This document shows, piece by piece, positions 15,839 to 24,466 of a stretch of DNA of 46,541 nucleotides. The stretch spans positions 1-46,541 of the forward strand of contig VXLT01000089.1 of the NCBI GenBank assembly GCA_009841475.1, written 5' to 3'. The translations under genes were made by a program, and so were the position numbers. Each line of letters starts with the position of its first letter. Positions within the stretch are counted from its first letter, which is position 1. This DNA is from Gemmatimonadota bacterium (GTDB lineage: Bacteria; Gemmatimonadota; Gemmatimonadetes; Longimicrobiales; Gaopeijiaceae). The notes under the pieces are model-generated. The model had not been told where the DNA came from and made no database searches. It saw only the letters and a program-made list of their open reading frames with translations.

Positions 15839-18800
15839 TTGTCCTTCGTCCATCTCCACACCCACTCCGAGTACTCGCTGCTCGACGGCGCGAATCGCCT
15901 TTCGGACCTGGTGCGGAAGGCGCTGGAGTACGAGATGCCCGCGCTGGCCCTGACCGACCATGGTTGCCTCTACGGGGCCTGGAACTTCCAGAAGGTGGCC
16001 CGCAAGGCGGGGATCAAACCGATCATCGGGATGGAGGCGTACGTGGCGCCGGGGGACCGGCGCGAACGCGCGCGCTCCGGCCAGGGAGGGAAGGCCCACT
16101 ACCACCTCGTCCTCCTGGCCCGCGACGCGGAGGGCTACCGCAACCTGATGAAGCTGTCGTCGATCGGGTACACCGAGGGGTTCTACTACCGCCCGCGGGT
16201 TGACCGGGAGACCCTGGCCCGTCATTCCGACGGCCTGATCGTGACGTCGGCGTGCATGGCGGGGGAGCTGGCACGCCAACTGAACGCGGGCAATGACGAG
16301 ATGGCGCGCGAAGTCGCCGATTGGTACGCCAACGCCTTCCCCGGCCGCTACTACCTGGAGGTGCAGGCCCACGGGACTGCGGGCCAGGCCGAGCACAACG
16401 AACGTATCTTCGCGTTGGCGGACGAACTCGGGCTGCCGGTGGTGGCGACCAACGACGCGCACTTCCTCCAGCACGAACACCACCCGGCGCACGACATCCT
16501 GGTGTGCATCGGCACCGCGAAGAACCACGACGACGAAGACCGGCTGCAGTACGACGACGGCCTCTACTTCAAGACGGCCGAAGAGATGGCGGCGGCCTTT
16601 CCGGACCACCCCGAGGTGATCGAGAACACCCTTCGCATCGCCGACGAGGTCTCGCTCACGCTGGAGAAGAAGTACCACCTTCCCAGCTTCCCCCTTCCCT
16701 CCCGCTTCGACGACGACAACGCCTACCTGGTGCACCTGGCGGAAGCCGGCGCGGTGGAGCGCTACGGCGACCCCCTTCCAACGGAGGTCCGCGAGCGCCT
16801 CGACTACGAGCTCGACGTCATCCTGAAGACCGGCTACGCGGGGTACTTCCTCATCACCTGGGACTTCATCCGCTGGGCTCGCGAGAACGGGATCCCGGTA
16901 GGCCCCGGCAGGGGGTCGGCCGCCGGTTCGCTCGTCTCCTACGGGCTCCGGATCACCGACCTGGACCCCATCGCCTACGGCCTCCTCTTCGAGCGCTTCC
17001 TCAACCCGGAGCGCATCTCGATGCCGGACATCGACATCGATTTCTGCTACGAGCGCCGCGGCGAGGTGATCGAGTACGTGCGCGGGAAATATGGCCGCGA
17101 CGCCGTAGGCCAGATCGTGACCTTCGGGACGATGAAGAGCCGTGCGGTGATCCGGGACGTGGGCCGCGTGCTGGGCTTCGAAGTCGGCGAGACCGACCGG
17201 ATCGCGAAGATGATCCCGAACCAGCCGGGGCAGAGCTATACGTTGGCCCAGGCCGTGGAGCGGATCCGCGACGTGAAGTCGCTCTACGAGTCCGACGAGC
17301 GCCACAAGCAGCTCTTCGACTACTCGATGACGCTGGAAGGGCTGTCGCGCCACGCCTCGGTCCACGCCGCCGGGGTGGTGATCGCGCCGGGACCGCTGCA
17401 CGACTACGTGCCGATCTGTACTCAGAGCAAGGGCGCGCGGAACGGGGGGGCGGGCGCGGGCGCGAACGGGAGCCAGGACGGGCCGGACATCGTCACCCAG
17501 TACGACATGAACTGCCTTGAGGACGCCGGGATGCTCAAGATGGACTTCCTGGGCCTCAAGACCCTCACGGTCATCCACGACGCGGTGAAGGCCGTGAAGG
17601 ACCGGCTCGGGGAGTTCAGCCACCCGGACACGGGCACAGTCTACCACTCGCCGGCCATGGACGATGTACCGCTGGACGATCCTGAGGTCTACCGGATGCT
17701 CGCGAGCGGCGGGACGGCCGGCGTCTTCCAGTTCGAGTCGAATCTGGCGCTTGACAAGCTGCGGGCCATGCGCTGCGACCGCTTCGACGACCTCGTCGCC
17801 ACCAACGCCCTGATCCGCCCCGGCCCCCTCGATTCGGGGATGACCGACAAGTACATCAAGCGGAAGCTCGGGCACGAACCCGTCTCCTACCCGGCCCCCG
17901 GGCTGGAGCACATCCTGGAGCCGACCTACGGCATCATCGTCTACCAGGAGCAGGTGATGCTGATCGCGAACGACCTGGCCGGCTATTCCCTCGGGGATGC
18001 CGACGTGCTGCGCAAGGCGATGGGGAAGAAGGATGCCAAGCTCATCCGCTCCGAACTGGCCCGGTTCCAGGAGAGGGTCGTCGAGCGTGAGGTGCCACGC
18101 AGCACGGCCTCGGAGCTCGCGAACCAGATCGAGACCTTCGGCCGCTACGGCTTCAACAAATCGCACTCGGCCGCCTACTCGCTGCTCTCGTACAAGACCG
18201 CGTGGCTGAAGCGCTACTACCCCGCCGAGTTCATGGCCGCGCTCCTCTCGTCAGTGCTCGACAAGACGGACGACGTGGTGAAGTACATGGGCGAGTGCCG
18301 TGACCTGGGGCGCTACCATCCCGCGCTCGCCGACGGCCTGGAGGTGCTGCCGCCCGACGTCAACGAGAGCGGCTGGAAGTTCACGCCCGTGGGCGCGACG
18401 ACGATCCGCTTCGGGCTCGGCGCGGTGCGGGGCGTGGGCTCGGCGGCGGTGCAGTCGGTCCTCGCGGCGCGCGCCGATGGCGGACCCTTCGAGAGCCTCT
18501 TCAACTTCCTGGACCGGGTCGACACGCGCGCGCTCAACAAGCGGGCGTGCGAGGCGCTGATCACCTCCGGGGCGCTGGATTCGTTCGGGCACCGTGCGCA
18601 GATGGCGGCCGGGCTCGACGCCGCGTACGGGGAGGCCGTGGCGCGCATGCAGGAAGCCGAGCAGGGGCAGCACTCGCTCTTCGGCGGGGGTGGCGTGGAG
18701 CGTCCGACGCCCGAGCTCCCCACCGTCCCCGAATGGCCGGACCGGGAACGCCTCAAGCGTGAAAAGGAGGCGCTCGGCTTCTTCATCTCGGGGCACCCGC

Positions 18801-19390
18801 TCGACCGCTACCGCGAAGTCGTACGCGCCTTCGATCCGGTCGGCTCGGACGCGCTCAAGGCCCGGATGGGCGACTCCGTGGAGATGGCGTGCGTGGTGAC
18901 CGCCGTATCCCGCCAGGTCTCGCGGCGCGATGGCTCCGAGTGGGCGAAGATCACGATCGAGGGCTTCCAGGGCACGGCCACCGTCCTCGCCTTCAAGGAC
19001 ATCTGGCAGTCCAGCAAGGAGACGCTGCACCCCGACGCGGTGGTGCTCTTGCGCGGCAAGGTCAGCGACCGAGAGCGCGACGAAGAGGACCCCCCCGTGT
19101 TCCTCGACGGAGCCGAGCCGCTCAAGGGGGTCCCCGGGAGCGGCCGTATCGCGGTGAGGATCGCGGTGGGGTGGCACGGCGAACTCCCCGACGACGCCTT
19201 CGGCCGGGCCCGCGAGGTGATGGTCGCCCGCGCCGGGGAGGCCCCGGTCGAGGTGGCGGTCGGTGACGGGAACGGAGCCGCGCTGCCCCGGCTCAGATCG
19301 CGCAGCCTGAAGGTCAGCCCCGACCGCGACACGATCCGCGCGCTCGAAGAGGTCTTCGGGAAGGGCAGGGTGGGGCTGGTGAGGGTTTGA
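15839..19390 (+). CDS. dnaE: DNA polymerase III alpha subunit
   Basis: This 1183-residue protein is the replicative polymerase catalytic subunit. It starts with the PHP domain (FVHLHTHSEYSLLDG, His5, His7, His9), which is metal-binding and exonuclease-like in the family. GPGRGSAAGSLVSY (about 355) and the catalytic PDIDIDF (Asp397, Asp399, Asp401) mark the palm. The HhH and OB-fold regions follow, and QHSLF (944-948) fits the beta-clamp-binding consensus. The start is a TTG at 15839, chosen because homologues begin at this point and no in-frame ATG lies nearby. A far upstream ATG at 15686 would add 51 non-conserved residues. The short GGGAGAGN-like insertion near 530 is a low-complexity loop. 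The next gene begins two bases after its stop codon. Confidence 0.97.
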   Translation: MSFVHLHTHSEYSLLDGANRLSDLVRKALEYEMPALALTDHGCLYGAWNFQKVARKAGIKPIIGMEAYVAPGDRRERARSGQGGKAHYHLVLLARDAEGYRNLMKLSSIGYTEGFYYRPRVDRETLARHSDGLIVTSACMAGELARQLNAGNDEMAREVADWYANAFPGRYYLEVQAHGTAGQAEHNERIFALADELGLPVVATNDAHFLQHEHHPAHDILVCIGTAKNHDDEDRLQYDDGLYFKTAEEMAAAFPDHPEVIENTLRIADEVSLTLEKKYHLPSFPLPSRFDDDNAYLVHLAEAGAVERYGDPLPTEVRERLDYELDVILKTGYAGYFLITWDFIRWARENGIPVGPGRGSAAGSLVSYGLRITDLDPIAYGLLFERFLNPERISMPDIDIDFCYERRGEVIEYVRGKYGRDAVGQIVTFGTMKSRAVIRDVGRVLGFEVGETDRIAKMIPNQPGQSYTLAQAVERIRDVKSLYESDERHKQLFDYSMTLEGLSRHASVHAAGVVIAPGPLHDYVPICTQSKGARNGGAGAGANGSQDGPDIVTQYDMNCLEDAGMLKMDFLGLKTLTVIHDAVKAVKDRLGEFSHPDTGTVYHSPAMDDVPLDDPEVYRMLASGGTAGVFQFESNLALDKLRAMRCDRFDDLVATNALIRPGPLDSGMTDKYIKRKLGHEPVSYPAPGLEHILEPTYGIIVYQEQVMLIANDLAGYSLGDADVLRKAMGKKDAKLIRSELARFQERVVEREVPRSTASELANQIETFGRYGFNKSHSAAYSLLSYKTAWLKRYYPAEFMAALLSSVLDKTDDVVKYMGECRDLGRYHPALADGLEVLPPDVNESGWKFTPVGATTIRFGLGAVRGVGSAAVQSVLAARADGGPFESLFNFLDRVDTRALNKRACEALITSGALDSFGHRAQMAAGLDAAYGEAVARMQEAEQGQHSLFGGGGVERPTPELPTVPEWPDRERLKREKEALGFFISGHPLDRYREVVRAFDPVGSDALKARMGDSVEMACVVTAVSRQVSRRDGSEWAKITIEGFQGTATVLAFKDIWQSSKETLHPDAVVLLRGKVSDRERDEEDPPVFLDGAEPLKGVPGSGRIAVRIAVGWHGELPDDAFGRAREVMVARAGEAPVEVAVGDGNGAALPRLRSRSLKVSPDRDTIRALEEVFGKGRVGLVRV

Positions 19391-19392
19391 AC

Positions 19393-20880
19393 ATGAGAAC
19401 ACCGGGAGTCTGCGTGTCCGCCGTCCTTGCGGCGTTCGCCCTCGGTTGCGCCGCTCAGGAACAACGGGAAGCCGCTGCCGGTCCCCCCAGTCTCTCGGGG
19501 AACTGGGCAGGCACGGCGGACGCCGGCGCCGTCCAACTGGAGCTGCGCCTGGTCCTGGCCGAAGAGGAGGGCTTGGTGAGTGCCCCCGTGACCTCGCTGG
19601 CACGGTGGAACTGGGAAACCCACCGGACCGAGAGGTTGTCATTCCGGCTCGGTGCCCCTGTCGTGACCGTAAGCGGAGACACGATCTCGGTTCCAATGTT
19701 GGACTTCGAAGCATCCTACACGGGCACCTGGTCACAGAATGACGACAGGATCAGCGGCACCTTCACCCAGGCCGCCGAGACCTTCCCGCTTGAGCTTGAA
19801 CGCTCGTCCGAGGATGAGGCCGAGACGAGACGGCCCCAGACCCCCGAGGAGCCCTTCCCTTACGCTGCAGAGGACGTGACATACAGCAATCCGGATGGCG
19901 GACACTCGCTGGCGGCCACCCTTGCGCGCCCCACGGACGGCGGTCCGTTCCCGGCGGTGATCCTGATCTCGGGGTCGGGTCAATATGAAAGGAGCCGAAC
20001 CGGGGATGGACACGATGCGTTTCTCGTGCTGGCCGACTACCTCACCCGGCGGGGGATCGCGGTCCTTCGTTACGACGACCGCGGCGTGGGTGAATCGACG
20101 GGGGACTTCTCGACCGCCACCACAGAGGACTTCGCCTCCGACGTACTGGCCGGAGTTACGTACCTCACGACCCGCGACGATGTCGACCCCGGCAAGATCG
20201 GCCTGGCCGGCCAGTCCGAGGGCGGGCTGATCGCGCCGATGGCGGCGGTCCAGTCCCCCGATGTCAGCTACATCGTCCTCTTGGCTGGCCCGGGGGTGAA
20301 CGGGGAACGAATCTCCAGTGCGCAGATGGAGTTGCGTGCCCGTGCGAACGGTGCCTCCGAGGAGGCGATCGCCGAGATACTGCAGCGGCAGACCGCCATA
20401 AACGAGATCCTCATGTCCGAGGCCGATCCCGAACGTTCGCAAGAGGCGATCGAGGCGATCATTCGAACGCGGTTCGGGAAAGCGAGCGTTCAGGAACGGC
20501 TGCTGTACAGCACCACGGACGACACCTCGCTTGCGATGGTCGTGTCGGAGGAGGTGCGGAGGGTCAACACCCCGTGGGGGCGCTACTTTCTGACCTACGA
20601 GCCGGCGCCGACGCTCGAAAAGGTGAGCGTGCCGGTCCTGGCGATCAACGGAACCAGGGACCTGTATGTCCCCCACGAGGAGAACCTGCGCGAGATCGAA
20701 GCGGCACTGAAGCGCGGCGGCAACACCCGCTACGAGATCCACGCACTTCCGGGTATCAACCACTTCCTACAGCATGCGGAGACCGGCACCGCGCGCGAAT
20801 CCGAAACGATCGAGGAGACAATCGCGGTCGAGGTTCTGGAGCTGGTCGGGGACTGGATCGTGCGGGTGACGGGCGGTTGA
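19393..20880 (+). CDS. Lipoprotein alpha/beta hydrolase (first of two paralogues)
   Basis: A 495-residue exported hydrolase. The lipobox is ALGC (Cys near 19). An N-terminal beta-rich domain (about 30-140, starting SLSGNWAGTADAG) precedes the alpha/beta-hydrolase domain, which carries nucleophile GLAGQSEGG (Ser275), acid NGTRDLYVP (Asp423) and histidine GINHFLQ (His457). Such proteins are often labelled S9-like peptidases or esterases; the substrate cannot be deduced. The ATG at 19393 is two bases beyond the dnaE stop codon, so it probably shares the dnaE transcript. The paralogue at 20986 is highly similar from the hydrolase domain onward (LADYLTRRGIAVLRYDDRGV against LADHLTRRGIAVLRYDDRGV). 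Confidence 0.85.
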   Translation: MRTPGVCVSAVLAAFALGCAAQEQREAAAGPPSLSGNWAGTADAGAVQLELRLVLAEEEGLVSAPVTSLARWNWETHRTERLSFRLGAPVVTVSGDTISVPMLDFEASYTGTWSQNDDRISGTFTQAAETFPLELERSSEDEAETRRPQTPEEPFPYAAEDVTYSNPDGGHSLAATLARPTDGGPFPAVILISGSGQYERSRTGDGHDAFLVLADYLTRRGIAVLRYDDRGVGESTGDFSTATTEDFASDVLAGVTYLTTRDDVDPGKIGLAGQSEGGLIAPMAAVQSPDVSYIVLLAGPGVNGERISSAQMELRARANGASEEAIAEILQRQTAINEILMSEADPERSQEAIEAIIRTRFGKASVQERLLYSTTDDTSLAMVVSEEVRRVNTPWGRYFLTYEPAPTLEKVSVPVLAINGTRDLYVPHEENLREIEAALKRGGNTRYEIHALPGINHFLQHAETGTARESETIEETIAVEVLELVGDWIVRVTGG

Positions 20881-20900
20881 TCGGCTTACTGTTGCAAGAT

Positions 20901-20939
20901 TGTAAAATTTACATTACGAAATGTTAGGTACGCTTTACA
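20901..20939 (+). promoter_or_regulatory. 39-bp nested inverted repeat, copy B, upstream of second hydrolase
   Basis: Outer half-sites TGTAAA (20901-20906) and TTTACA (20934-20939) are inverted repeats of each other. Between them the core ACATTACGAAATGT (20911-20924) is itself an imperfect palindrome. The element lies in a sharply AT-rich island, and its right edge is 46 bases before the hydrolase ATG at 20986. It matches the copies at 7816 and 42603 with identical length and spacing. An operator overlapping a promoter is the simplest reading; PadR-type (ATGT...ACAT) or BlaI-type sites are comparable, but the regulator is unknown. Confidence 0.7.
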
Positions 20940-20985
20940 TATTGCCAATCCCTGCATGTCGTACCCACCCAAACGGGAACACCTC

Positions 20986-22443
20986 ATGAAGACCCTGCTG
21001 GCCTGCATGACCCTCACTCTCGCCACCCTGGCCATCGGCGTTGGCGCTGCACCCACCACCGCCCAGGAACCCGAACCGGACACCGCGGGCTTCGTCGGAA
21101 ACTGGATGGGAACCCTGGACGTCGGCGCCGCGCAACTCCGCCTGCGCTTCGTCATCGCCGAGACCGAAGGCGCGCTGGGCGCCACCCTGTACTCCGTGGA
21201 CCAGGGCAACGCGCAGATCCAGGTCGCGGAGACAACCGTGTCCGGCGACACGATCTCCATGTCCATGCCGATGGTCGGCGCATCCTTCCGCGGCACCCTC
21301 TCCGCCGAAGACGGGAACATCACCGGCACCTTCACCCAGGCGGGCCAGTCCTTCCCGCTCGTCCTTGAGCGCGTGCCCGACGACGAAGGCGAAGTTACGC
21401 TGCGGCGCCCCCAGAACCCCGAGGAGCCCTACCCGTACCTTGCCGAAGACGTCACCTACGTCAACCCGGAGGGCGGCCACACCCTGGCGGGCACCTTCAC
21501 CCGGCCCGCATCCGGAGGCCCCTTCCCGTCCGTGATCCTCATCTCGGGTTCGGGTCCCCAGGACCGGGACGAAGCCCTCATGGGACACCGCCCGTTCCTC
21601 GTGCTGGCCGACCACCTCACCCGGCGCGGCATCGCCGTCCTGCGCTACGACGACCGCGGCGTCGGCGAATCGACCGGCGACTTCGGCTCGGCGACCTCAC
21701 AGGACTTCGCCTCCGACGCGCTGGCCGCCGTCGCCTACCTCAAGACCCGCGACGACGTCGACCCCGGCGAGATCGGCCTCGCGGGCCACTCGGAGGGCGG
21801 CATCATCGCCCCCATGGCGGCGGTCGCATCCCCCGACGTCAGCTACATCGTCCTGATGGCCGCTACCGGGGTGAACGGCGAGCGCATCCTCTACGCCCAG
21901 GCCGCGCTGATCGCCCGTGCTGCGGGCGCCCCCGAGGAGGCGGTCGCGGCAAACCGGGAGCAGCAGCGAGCCATCTTCGAGGTCCTCAAGCGAGAGCCCG
22001 ATCCCGGGCGTGCGGGCGAGGCGATCACGGCGATCGTCAGGGCGGGGCTCGAGCGCGCCAACCCAGGAGGGGACACGGCCTACGACGACGCGATGCAGCA
22101 GGCCGTCACGGCCCAGGTGCGGCAGGTCAACAACCCCTGGTTCCGCTACTTCCTGACCTACGAGCCGGCGCCCATGCTCGAGAGGGTGACCGTCCCCGTT
22201 CTGGCGATCAACGGCGAAAAGGACCTGCAAGTCCCCTACGAGGAGAACCTGCGCGAGATCGAGGCGGCGCTGCGGCGCGGCGGCAACACCCGCTTCGAGA
22301 CCCACGCGCTCCCAGGCCTCAACCACCTCTTCCAGCACGCGCAAACCGGTGCCCCGAGCGAATACCAGTCGATCGAAGAAACCTGGTCGGTCGAAGCGAT
22401 GGAGCTGGTCGCCGACTGGATTCTGAGGACGGTGGGCGGGTAG
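20986..22443 (+). CDS. Secreted alpha/beta hydrolase (second paralogue)
   Basis: A 485-residue paralogue of the preceding gene. It has a Sec signal peptide without a lipobox cysteine at the cleavage region (ends APTTAQ), so it should be soluble in the periplasm or secreted rather than lipid-anchored. The same N-terminal beta domain (GFVGNWMGTLDVGAAQLRL) and hydrolase fold follow, with Ser269 in GLAGHSEGG, Asp413 in NGEKDLQVP and His447 in GLNHLFQ. An in-frame ATG at 20956 is possible, but 20986 gives the cleaner signal peptide. Unlike its paralogue, which directly follows dnaE, it has a 105-base AT-rich promoter region carrying the 39-bp element, so it is probably regulated separately. Confidence 0.87.
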   Translation: MKTLLACMTLTLATLAIGVGAAPTTAQEPEPDTAGFVGNWMGTLDVGAAQLRLRFVIAETEGALGATLYSVDQGNAQIQVAETTVSGDTISMSMPMVGASFRGTLSAEDGNITGTFTQAGQSFPLVLERVPDDEGEVTLRRPQNPEEPYPYLAEDVTYVNPEGGHTLAGTFTRPASGGPFPSVILISGSGPQDRDEALMGHRPFLVLADHLTRRGIAVLRYDDRGVGESTGDFGSATSQDFASDALAAVAYLKTRDDVDPGEIGLAGHSEGGIIAPMAAVASPDVSYIVLMAATGVNGERILYAQAALIARAAGAPEEAVAANREQQRAIFEVLKREPDPGRAGEAITAIVRAGLERANPGGDTAYDDAMQQAVTAQVRQVNNPWFRYFLTYEPAPMLERVTVPVLAINGEKDLQVPYEENLREIEAALRRGGNTRFETHALPGLNHLFQHAQTGAPSEYQSIEETWSVEAMELVADWILRTVGG

Positions 22444-22541
22444 CGGTGCAGCAATGCTTCGCGATCAGTCGTGAAGAACCAACACTGCTCTCTGCGCGTG
22501 CTCCGGTGGAAGAGAAACCGAGCGATTTCGCCCATGGTCGG

Positions 22542-23006
22542 CTAGGCGGGGTGGTAGAGACGCCTTAGAAGGTCCGTCAGTGCCACCGGGAACCTGTCAT
22601 CCCAATGCAGGAAACCGTAGGCAGTTCCATCCACAAGCCCGGCCGCGTAGCTCGGGTCTCCCTCGGATCCGATGCTGACGGACACCATGGTGCGGTCGGG
22701 ACGAATCCAATCGAAGGCCACCTCGCCATCCGGATCAAGCCCGATGTCTGGAACCGGGAATCCGCTTGGTATGGTGTCCAGCAGTCGGCGTGCCCTCGCG
22801 AACGTGGCCGGAAGCATGTTGTCTTCCGCCATCGATTCGGAGTCCTCGAAAAGATCGATGAGATCCAATCGCGCGGTCCAGTAACCACGACTCTTGGCTC
22901 TGCGGGTCAGCTGTACGATCTCTCGGTCCGCCTCTACAGACTGTTCGTAGGAAACCCGAGATCGAGAGGAACGGTGTGCCGGCGGAACATTGCGTGCCAG
23001 AATCAT
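22542..23006 (-). CDS. Unknown protein coupled to a TIGR04255-family gene
   Basis: A 154-residue soluble protein without recognisable family. It has a basic N-terminus, a helical centre (ADREIVQLTRRAKSRGYWTA) and a beta-rich C-terminal half (GEVAFDWIRPDRTMVSVSIG). Its ATG at 23006 overlaps the stop codon of the upstream reading frame that carries the TIGR04255 C-terminus (ATGA at 23003-23006), so the two genes are a coupled pair. Base composition is lower in GC than the neighbours. A toxin-antitoxin-like or defence role is conceivable from the pairing only. Confidence 0.6.
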   Translation of the reverse strand: MILARNVPPAHRSSRSRVSYEQSVEADREIVQLTRRAKSRGYWTARLDLIDLFEDSESMAEDNMLPATFARARRLLDTIPSGFPVPDIGLDPDGEVAFDWIRPDRTMVSVSIGSEGDPSYAAGLVDGTAYGFLHWDDRFPVALTDLLRRLYHPA

Positions 23007-23741
23007 TCGTGAAGCCTCGCGTTACGCTCCGTGATGAGTTCGAAGAAGATCCTGTTCTTGAAATCCCTTAGTGACTCGAAAGTTCCCCTGATCTGATCCT
23101 CTTCGGGACCGAACCGGTTGTCCGAGAACACGTCAATGTCCAGCAGGTGCCCAATCCTCCCAGGCGCAAGATCGTCAAGAAGGACATGCCATGACGTGCA
23201 CCGAGCGCCCGGATTCCGAATGGCGGGCGGTAGTCGATGTAAGTAGTCGGTCCACGGACAGACTCAATGAATCCGGGAGCGAGGGTAGAGACACGAAGTA
23301 ATCGCGGGGATCCCTGTCAGGGAGCCGGAAGTGATTGACGTACCGGAGTCCGAGCCGAACGACTTGAGCTGGCATGGTGATCGAGAGGAATTCCTCGACA
23401 AGGGGACGGGCCAGACCGGAGTACTCTCGCCAACTCGGATAGGGGGATCTACGGCTGAAGGTCAGCCCGTCCCTGCGAAAATCAACGACCCAATCACGCT
23501 CGTCGGTAAATCCACGCACTCCGATCACGCCACCAGGTCCAGAGCCATGCTCCAGATCCTGCTCGTTCGGGGTGTGTTGGGGCGACGATTCCGAAGTGAT
23601 GTCATGGACCTCGGGGAAACGTTCCGTCGATTCCAGGGAATTGCGGAGAAGGCGCAGGTCAACGGGTGTTCCCCCGGCGACGCCGACATCCAGCACAGCC
23701 TCGCGGATCGGTGCCTTCGAGAGGTGACGTTGATGGGCCAA
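23003..23741 (-). pseudogene. TIGR04255-family gene with a frameshift
   Basis: The N-terminal frame gives a TIGR04255-like start (HLSKAPIREAVLDVG) and centre (YPSWREYSGLARPLVEEFL, then VVRLGLRYVNHFRLP), but runs to a stop near 23175. The family's C-terminus is in another frame: HLLDIDVFSDNRFG, then FESLRDFKNRIFFELITE, ending at 23003. That frame is open only from about 23260 leftward, so a single-base indel near 23240-23265 joins them. The start is taken as TTG 23741; ATG 23810 is an alternative. The family is widespread, sporadic and functionally unknown. Its intact end overlaps the next gene's ATG, so the break may be recent or a sequencing error. Confidence 0.7.
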
Positions 23742-23922
23742 TCGGTACTCGGGGTGGTCGGCAGATCGATGGAGGTCTCGTGTCTCGACAACATAGACAC
23801 TGTAGATCATCGATCGATCAGTGACAACGACCCTGCGCGTTCGGGCCGATCCATCCCACATTCCCCGGACGACCCGCCGTGTCACGGAGGGCACGGCCAG
23901 CCGCCCGGAGAATCCCCTTCGA

Positions 23923-24426
23923 TCAACTCCCCGGCCGCCGCGGCGGCTGCAGCAGCTCCGCAAGCTTCTTCGTCTGATCCTCGTTCAGCAGTTCGCCCAC
24001 ATCGGTGTGCAACTTCGTGAAGGCAGGACCGAGCTTCTCCAGCAACGTCTGCATCCGCTGGAAGGTCGCCTGCATGGCCTGGCGGTTTCCGCCGCCGCCC
24101 CCAGCGCCGCGGCCGCCGCCCCCGCGGTTGCGCATGCTCTGGCGCATCTCGGTGTACTCTTCCAGCCCCTGCTCGTTCTTCTCGCGGAAGTCCTTGAGGA
24201 GCGCGGCGATGCTCTCTCCCTGCTCTTCCGTGAGGGTCAGCTGTTTGGTGAACTCCTCGTAGTTCTCGTCGAACTGGGTCCACAGCCGGATGCCGGGGTT
24301 GTTGAGCATCCCGCGCGCACCGCCCGCGCCGCGCTGGGCGGACAGGGAAGCCGGGAGGACGAGGGCGATCGCCACGGCGAGGACGCCGAGCGCAGCGATG
24401 CGTCGATGGAAAGTCGCGTGCTTCAT
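23923..24426 (-). CDS. Spy/CpxP-like periplasmic protein
   Basis: A 167-residue exported protein with a signal peptide (about 1-30, ending SLSAQR) and two LTxxQ-like motif regions (QLTLTEEQGESI and ELLNEDQTKKLAEL), typical of the Spy/CpxP family of small helical periplasmic chaperones or stress sensors. A glycine/arginine-rich low-complexity segment (about 101-114, NRGGGGRGAGGGGG) separates the two helical halves. It follows the exonuclease gene by 40 bases in the same direction. The family role is well known in proteobacteria; here it is inferred. Confidence 0.75.
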   Translation of the reverse strand: MKHATFHRRIAALGVLAVAIALVLPASLSAQRGAGGARGMLNNPGIRLWTQFDENYEEFTKQLTLTEEQGESIAALLKDFREKNEQGLEEYTEMRQSMRNRGGGGRGAGGGGGNRQAMQATFQRMQTLLEKLGPAFTKLHTDVGELLNEDQTKKLAELLQPPRRPGS

Positions 24427-24466
24427 GTCTTTATCTCCTTGGGTGGTTGAACACTGCAGGCCCGCC

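Noticed and set aside
15737-18166. Long open frame antisense to dnaE
   Set aside because: High-GC third-position effect; no recognisable domain, and dnaE on the other strand is certain.
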